From: Gemmatimonadota bacterium
Lineage (GTDB): Bacteria; Gemmatimonadota; Gemmatimonadetes; Gemmatimonadales; GWC2-71-9
NCBI GenBank assembly: GCA_003222055.1
Contig: QHUT01000069.1
Span: 1 to 40,966 of the forward strand
Length of the DNA stretch: 40,966 nucleotides
Direction: 5' to 3'
Below are positions 38,130-40,966 of the stretch, one piece after another. The notes beneath the pieces were generated by a model, which worked only from the letters and a program-made list of their open reading frames with translations, had not been told where the DNA came from and did no database searches. Made by a program: the position numbers and the translations under genes. Numbering within the stretch: the stretch's first letter is position 1; each line of letters begins with the position of its first letter.

Positions 38130-40052
38130 ATGAAGACGATCCCGACCCTCGTCGCGCTGGGGGCGGCTCTGGCGGCCGGCCAGGGTCCGAGGAACCTGCT
38201 GACCGGCGGACTGAGCGAGTCGGCCGTCGCCGCCGCTCTGCTCCCGGCGGCGCAGTGGCATCCCTATCCGACGATCCGGGAACGGGCCGACTGGGAGGCG
38301 GTTCCCCAGGAGATTCGCGCCGGGTTCGTCCGGCAAGCCCAACAGTACCTGAGCACGACCTGGGAGCGCATCCCGGCTACGGTCACGTTGCAGTACATCC
38401 GCAACGGGAACCGGTCGAATTACGACGCGACGAATACCCGGCAGCGCGAGAAGCTGGCGACGCTGGTGCTCGCGGAAGTCTTCGAGAACCAGGGGCGCTT
38501 CCTGGACGACATCGCGAACGGGATCTGGGCGATTTCCGAGCAAACCTACTGGGGATCGACCGCGCACCTCGGCATGCAGCGAGCCGGGAACGGACTGCCC
38601 GACGTCACCGAGCCGATCGTCGACCTGTTCGCCGCAGAAACCGGCGCGTTGCTCGCGTGGACCGACTACCTGCTCGGGGACCGGCTCGACAAGGTGTCAC
38701 CCCTCCTGCGAAAGCGTATCCGCACGGAGGTGAACCGTCGCGTTCTCACGCCGGCGTTCGAGCGCGACGACTTCTGGTGGATGGGGTTCGGGGAACGTAA
38801 GAACGTCAACAACTGGAACCCGTGGATCAACTCGAACTGGCTCGCCTCCGTCCTGCTACTCGAGCCCGACCCGCAGCGACGCAGCGCTTCCGTGTACAAG
38901 ATCATGCGCAGCCTCGACAACTTCATCAATGTCTACCCGGACGACGGCGCCTCGGATGAAGGCCCGGGGTACTGGGGACGGGCCGGGGCGTCGCTGTTCG
39001 ACAACCTGGAGCTGTTGCGCAGCGCGACCAACGGCACGGTCGACATCTACCGTTCGCCGCTCGTCCGGAACATGGGGCAGTACATCTACCGGGTCTACAT
39101 CAAGGACGAATACTTCGTCCCGATGGGTGACGCCTCGGCGAAAATCACGCCCGATGCAGAGCTGGTGTATCAATATGGAAAGCGGATCGGCGATCCGGTC
39201 ATGCAGGGGTTCGGCGCGCTGCTCGCGCAACGCCGCGGCCCGTATCGACCCGGCTCGTCGTCCCCGGGGCGCATCCTCCCGGCGCTGCTTGTCGCTTCGG
39301 AGATCGCGTCGGCTCATGTCTCCGAGCCCCTGCTCGGCTCCGTCTGGCTCGCGGATCTCCAGCTCATGGCCGCGCGGTCCGCTGCCAATTCGGGCGTGGG
39401 CCTGTACGTCGCCGCGTGGGGCGGTCACAACGCCCAGAGCCATAACCACAACGATGTCGGCAACTTCATCGTCTATGGGGACGGCAAGCCGGTACTGATC
39501 GACGTCGGGGTGGAGACCTACTCCGCCAAGACCTTCAGCGCGCAGCGCTACGAGATCTGGACGATGCAATCCGCCTATCACAACCTGCCGACCATCAACG
39601 GCATGATGCAGGGGGCGGGGCGGGAGTTCCAGGCGAAGGACGTGTCGTTCGGCGAGACCGCGAATCGGGTCACCTTCTCGGCCGACATTGCCTCCGCCTA
39701 TCCGACCGAGGCGGCAGTGCGGCGCTGGCAGCGGCGCGTCACCCTCGACCGGAAGGCGTCCGTCGTGCAGTTGGAGGACCGGTACGAGCTGAAGGAGTGG
39801 AAGGAGCCGGTGCGCTTGAGTCTCATGACATCGCTGCGCGTGGACACCTCCAGGCCTGGCGAGGTTCGCGTCGGCGATCACTACGTCATCGCCTACGACG
39901 CACGCACGCTGTCCGCCGCGGCAGAGGAGATTCCGCTCTCCGATGAGCATCTCCGCTCCGTCTGGGGCGACCGTGTCGCGCGGCTCGTGCTCACCACGCA
40001 GGGAACCGCGCTCCAAGGCGGCTACCAAGTGGTACTGCGTGCGGTGAAGTGA
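38130..40052 (+). CDS. heparinase II/III-like polysaccharide lyase family protein
   Basis: A 640-residue protein with a weak signal-like N-terminus (MKTIPTLVALGAALAAGQGP). Residues ~40-330 form an (alpha/alpha) toroid (FWWMGFGERKNVNNWNPWIN, DDGASDEGPGYWGRAGASLF). From ~385 a beta-sandwich follows with the family's signature SHNHNDVGNFIVYGDGKPVL around residues 436-455, providing the conserved His/Asn and metal-side residues. Known relatives cleave uronate-containing polysaccharides by beta-elimination, giving unsaturated uronates; that would fit the uronate operon at 14711-18871. Closeness to a specific PL family cannot be judged. It lies seven bases after the GMC gene, and two bases separate its stop from the convergent GH127 gene. 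Confidence 0.85.
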   Translation: MKTIPTLVALGAALAAGQGPRNLLTGGLSESAVAAALLPAAQWHPYPTIRERADWEAVPQEIRAGFVRQAQQYLSTTWERIPATVTLQYIRNGNRSNYDATNTRQREKLATLVLAEVFENQGRFLDDIANGIWAISEQTYWGSTAHLGMQRAGNGLPDVTEPIVDLFAAETGALLAWTDYLLGDRLDKVSPLLRKRIRTEVNRRVLTPAFERDDFWWMGFGERKNVNNWNPWINSNWLASVLLLEPDPQRRSASVYKIMRSLDNFINVYPDDGASDEGPGYWGRAGASLFDNLELLRSATNGTVDIYRSPLVRNMGQYIYRVYIKDEYFVPMGDASAKITPDAELVYQYGKRIGDPVMQGFGALLAQRRGPYRPGSSSPGRILPALLVASEIASAHVSEPLLGSVWLADLQLMAARSAANSGVGLYVAAWGGHNAQSHNHNDVGNFIVYGDGKPVLIDVGVETYSAKTFSAQRYEIWTMQSAYHNLPTINGMMQGAGREFQAKDVSFGETANRVTFSADIASAYPTEAAVRRWQRRVTLDRKASVVQLEDRYELKEWKEPVRLSLMTSLRVDTSRPGEVRVGDHYVIAYDARTLSAAAEEIPLSDEHLRSVWGDRVARLVLTTQGTALQGGYQVVLRAVK

Positions 40053-40054
40053 TC

Positions 40055-40966
40055 CTACCGCGGGGCGTCGCCGCGAATGGTCCGCAGCGCGAATACCGTG
40101 GCGATCTGGCTCCCGGCCTTCGCCTGGAACCGCACCGTCACTCTGGCCTTTCCTCCGATCAATTCCTGAGGAATGGCATACTCGACGTCGAAGAACCGGT
40201 GCGGCTCGGAGAGGCGGAGCGCCTGGTCGGCCACGCGCCGACCATCCACGTCAATCTCGAACTCCGCCGGCGTGCCGCGCCGGTCGCCGCTGTAGTAGGT
40301 CGCGAGCAGGACCATCGGATGCGCGGAATCGACGGGCACGTCGTACGAGAACCAGCTGGTCCCCCGCCGTCCCGGGCGACCGAGGATGCGCTGCGGCACC
40401 GCGCCCTCACCGGCCTGGTAATTGAATTGCCGCTCGAATACGACTTCGCCGGGCTCGAGATACGCCACCGTGGCCGCTTCCAACCGCCGCACCCGCTCGG
40501 CTTCGGCCGCGTACTCGGCTTTCTTGGCCTCCCACTCGCCCGGCGTGAACAGGTCCCAGTACGTCGCATACGTGCGGCGGTGCAGCCGGTAGAACGGCAC
40601 CAGCTCCACGTCGCGCGCTTGACCGGTGGCGTCGGGCTCGCGGCCAACGCCGTCGCTGCGGAAGCTCCCCGGCGCCGCAGCGATGGGCTTGAGCCATTCC
40701 GCGACCGGCCGGTCGGCGGCGACGAGCACCGGCGCCTTGGGCGGCGGCTCGATCGCCTCTCCTTCCGCCCGGTCGCGGGCTCGCTCCGGGCCCAGGTCGC
40801 CCGCCAGCACCAGCGGGCCCCACATGACGGACGCGCGCCGCGGATTGTCGGGAAGGGGCTCGAGGCCCAGCGACTTGGGTAGTGTGACCTCCACGGTGTC
40901 ACCGGTGCGCCAGGTGCGCTCGAGCTCGACGTACGAGCTGACCGGATACGAGTAGCCGTACTGGCG
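40055..40966 (-). CDS. GH127-like (beta-L-arabinofuranosidase family) glycosidase, C-terminal part
   Basis: The last 303 residues of a minus-strand gene whose start lies beyond the window. The sequence opens in frame with YGYSYPVSSYVELERTWRTG, then VTLPKSLGLEPLPDNPRRAS and VMWGPLVLAGDLG, the usual end of the GH127 barrel and its following beta domain. LVPFYRLHRRTYATYWDLFT and the C-terminal beta-sandwich (FFDVEYAIPQELI, VTVRFQAKAGS) match the DUF6805-type accessory region common on GH127 proteins. The catalytic Cys/Glu zinc site would be upstream and cannot be checked. It is convergent with the heparinase-like gene and likely part of the same glycan locus. Confidence 0.8.
   Translation of the reverse strand, partial: RQYGYSYPVSSYVELERTWRTGDTVEVTLPKSLGLEPLPDNPRRASVMWGPLVLAGDLGPERARDRAEGEAIEPPPKAPVLVAADRPVAEWLKPIAAAPGSFRSDGVGREPDATGQARDVELVPFYRLHRRTYATYWDLFTPGEWEAKKAEYAAEAERVRRLEAATVAYLEPGEVVFERQFNYQAGEGAVPQRILGRPGRRGTSWFSYDVPVDSAHPMVLLATYYSGDRRGTPAEFEIDVDGRRVADQALRLSEPHRFFDVEYAIPQELIGGKARVTVRFQAKAGSQIATVFALRTIRGDAPR

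Overview
The window looks like chromosomal DNA of a Gemmatimonadota-type bacterium. It is very GC-rich, genes often start with GTG, neighbouring genes overlap by ATGA or GTGA, and there are two SusC/SusD outer-membrane nutrient-uptake pairs, which outside Bacteroidota are typical of this phylum. The assignment is inferred from gene content and composition; there is no rRNA or other marker in the window. No tRNA, rRNA, CRISPR array, transposase, integrase or phage gene was seen.

Layout. (1) Bases 1-6695 (+) hold ordinary, tightly packed chromosomal genes: the tail of a class-V aminotransferase, two small lipoproteins, a DinB-like protein, a phage-holin-4-type membrane protein, what looks like an internally deleted DUF423 gene, a GT87-like membrane glycosyltransferase, a secreted M24 peptidase homologue, a PLP-dependent D-amino-acid enzyme, two small membrane proteins and a secreted DUF2914 protein. 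(2) Bases 6735-14583 (-) hold a nutrient-sensing/uptake block. In transcription order it is an ECF sigma factor, a truncated FecR-like anti-sigma ORF, SusC, SusD, a strong terminator, then a lipoprotein consisting only of a TonB plug domain, coupled to a DUF4384 protein. (3) Bases 14711-20944 (+) form a uronate operon: UxaB-type reductase, KDPG aldolase, KDG kinase, mannonate dehydratase, a Gfo/Idh/MocA oxidoreductase and a ribose-type ABC permease. (4) Bases 21051-30802 (+) hold a complete non-phosphorylating L-fucose route (lactonase, two SDRs, FAH-type hydrolase, L-fuconate dehydratase), a secreted GH29 alpha-L-fucosidase, a zinc alcohol dehydrogenase, and the binding protein and ATPase that complete the ABC importer. 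(5) Bases 30899-40052 (+) hold a second SusC/SusD pair (different SusD family), a Tat-exported small subunit plus GMC oxidoreductase, and a heparinase II/III-like protein. A GH127-like gene converges from the right edge (-).

How it fits together: the genes suggest uptake and degradation of a polysaccharide or glycan containing L-fucose and a hexuronate. The SusC/D pairs import oligosaccharides, fucosidase and lyase-like enzymes cut them, the ABC importer takes up monosaccharide, and the two pathways end in pyruvate, lactate and glyceraldehyde-3-phosphate. The substrate itself is inferred.

The most unusual observations are: (a) at least nine short, internally iterated or hairpin 'word' elements of several unrelated sequence families, both between genes and inserted in frame inside conserved enzymes, two of them supplying Shine-Dalgarno sequences; (b) an identical palindrome, GTTGCG-N4-CGCAAC, upstream of both the uronate operon and the second SusC operon; (c) the free-standing lipidated TonB plug protein paired with DUF4384; and (d) a hybrid UxaB-UxuA pathway lacking the usual partner of each enzyme.
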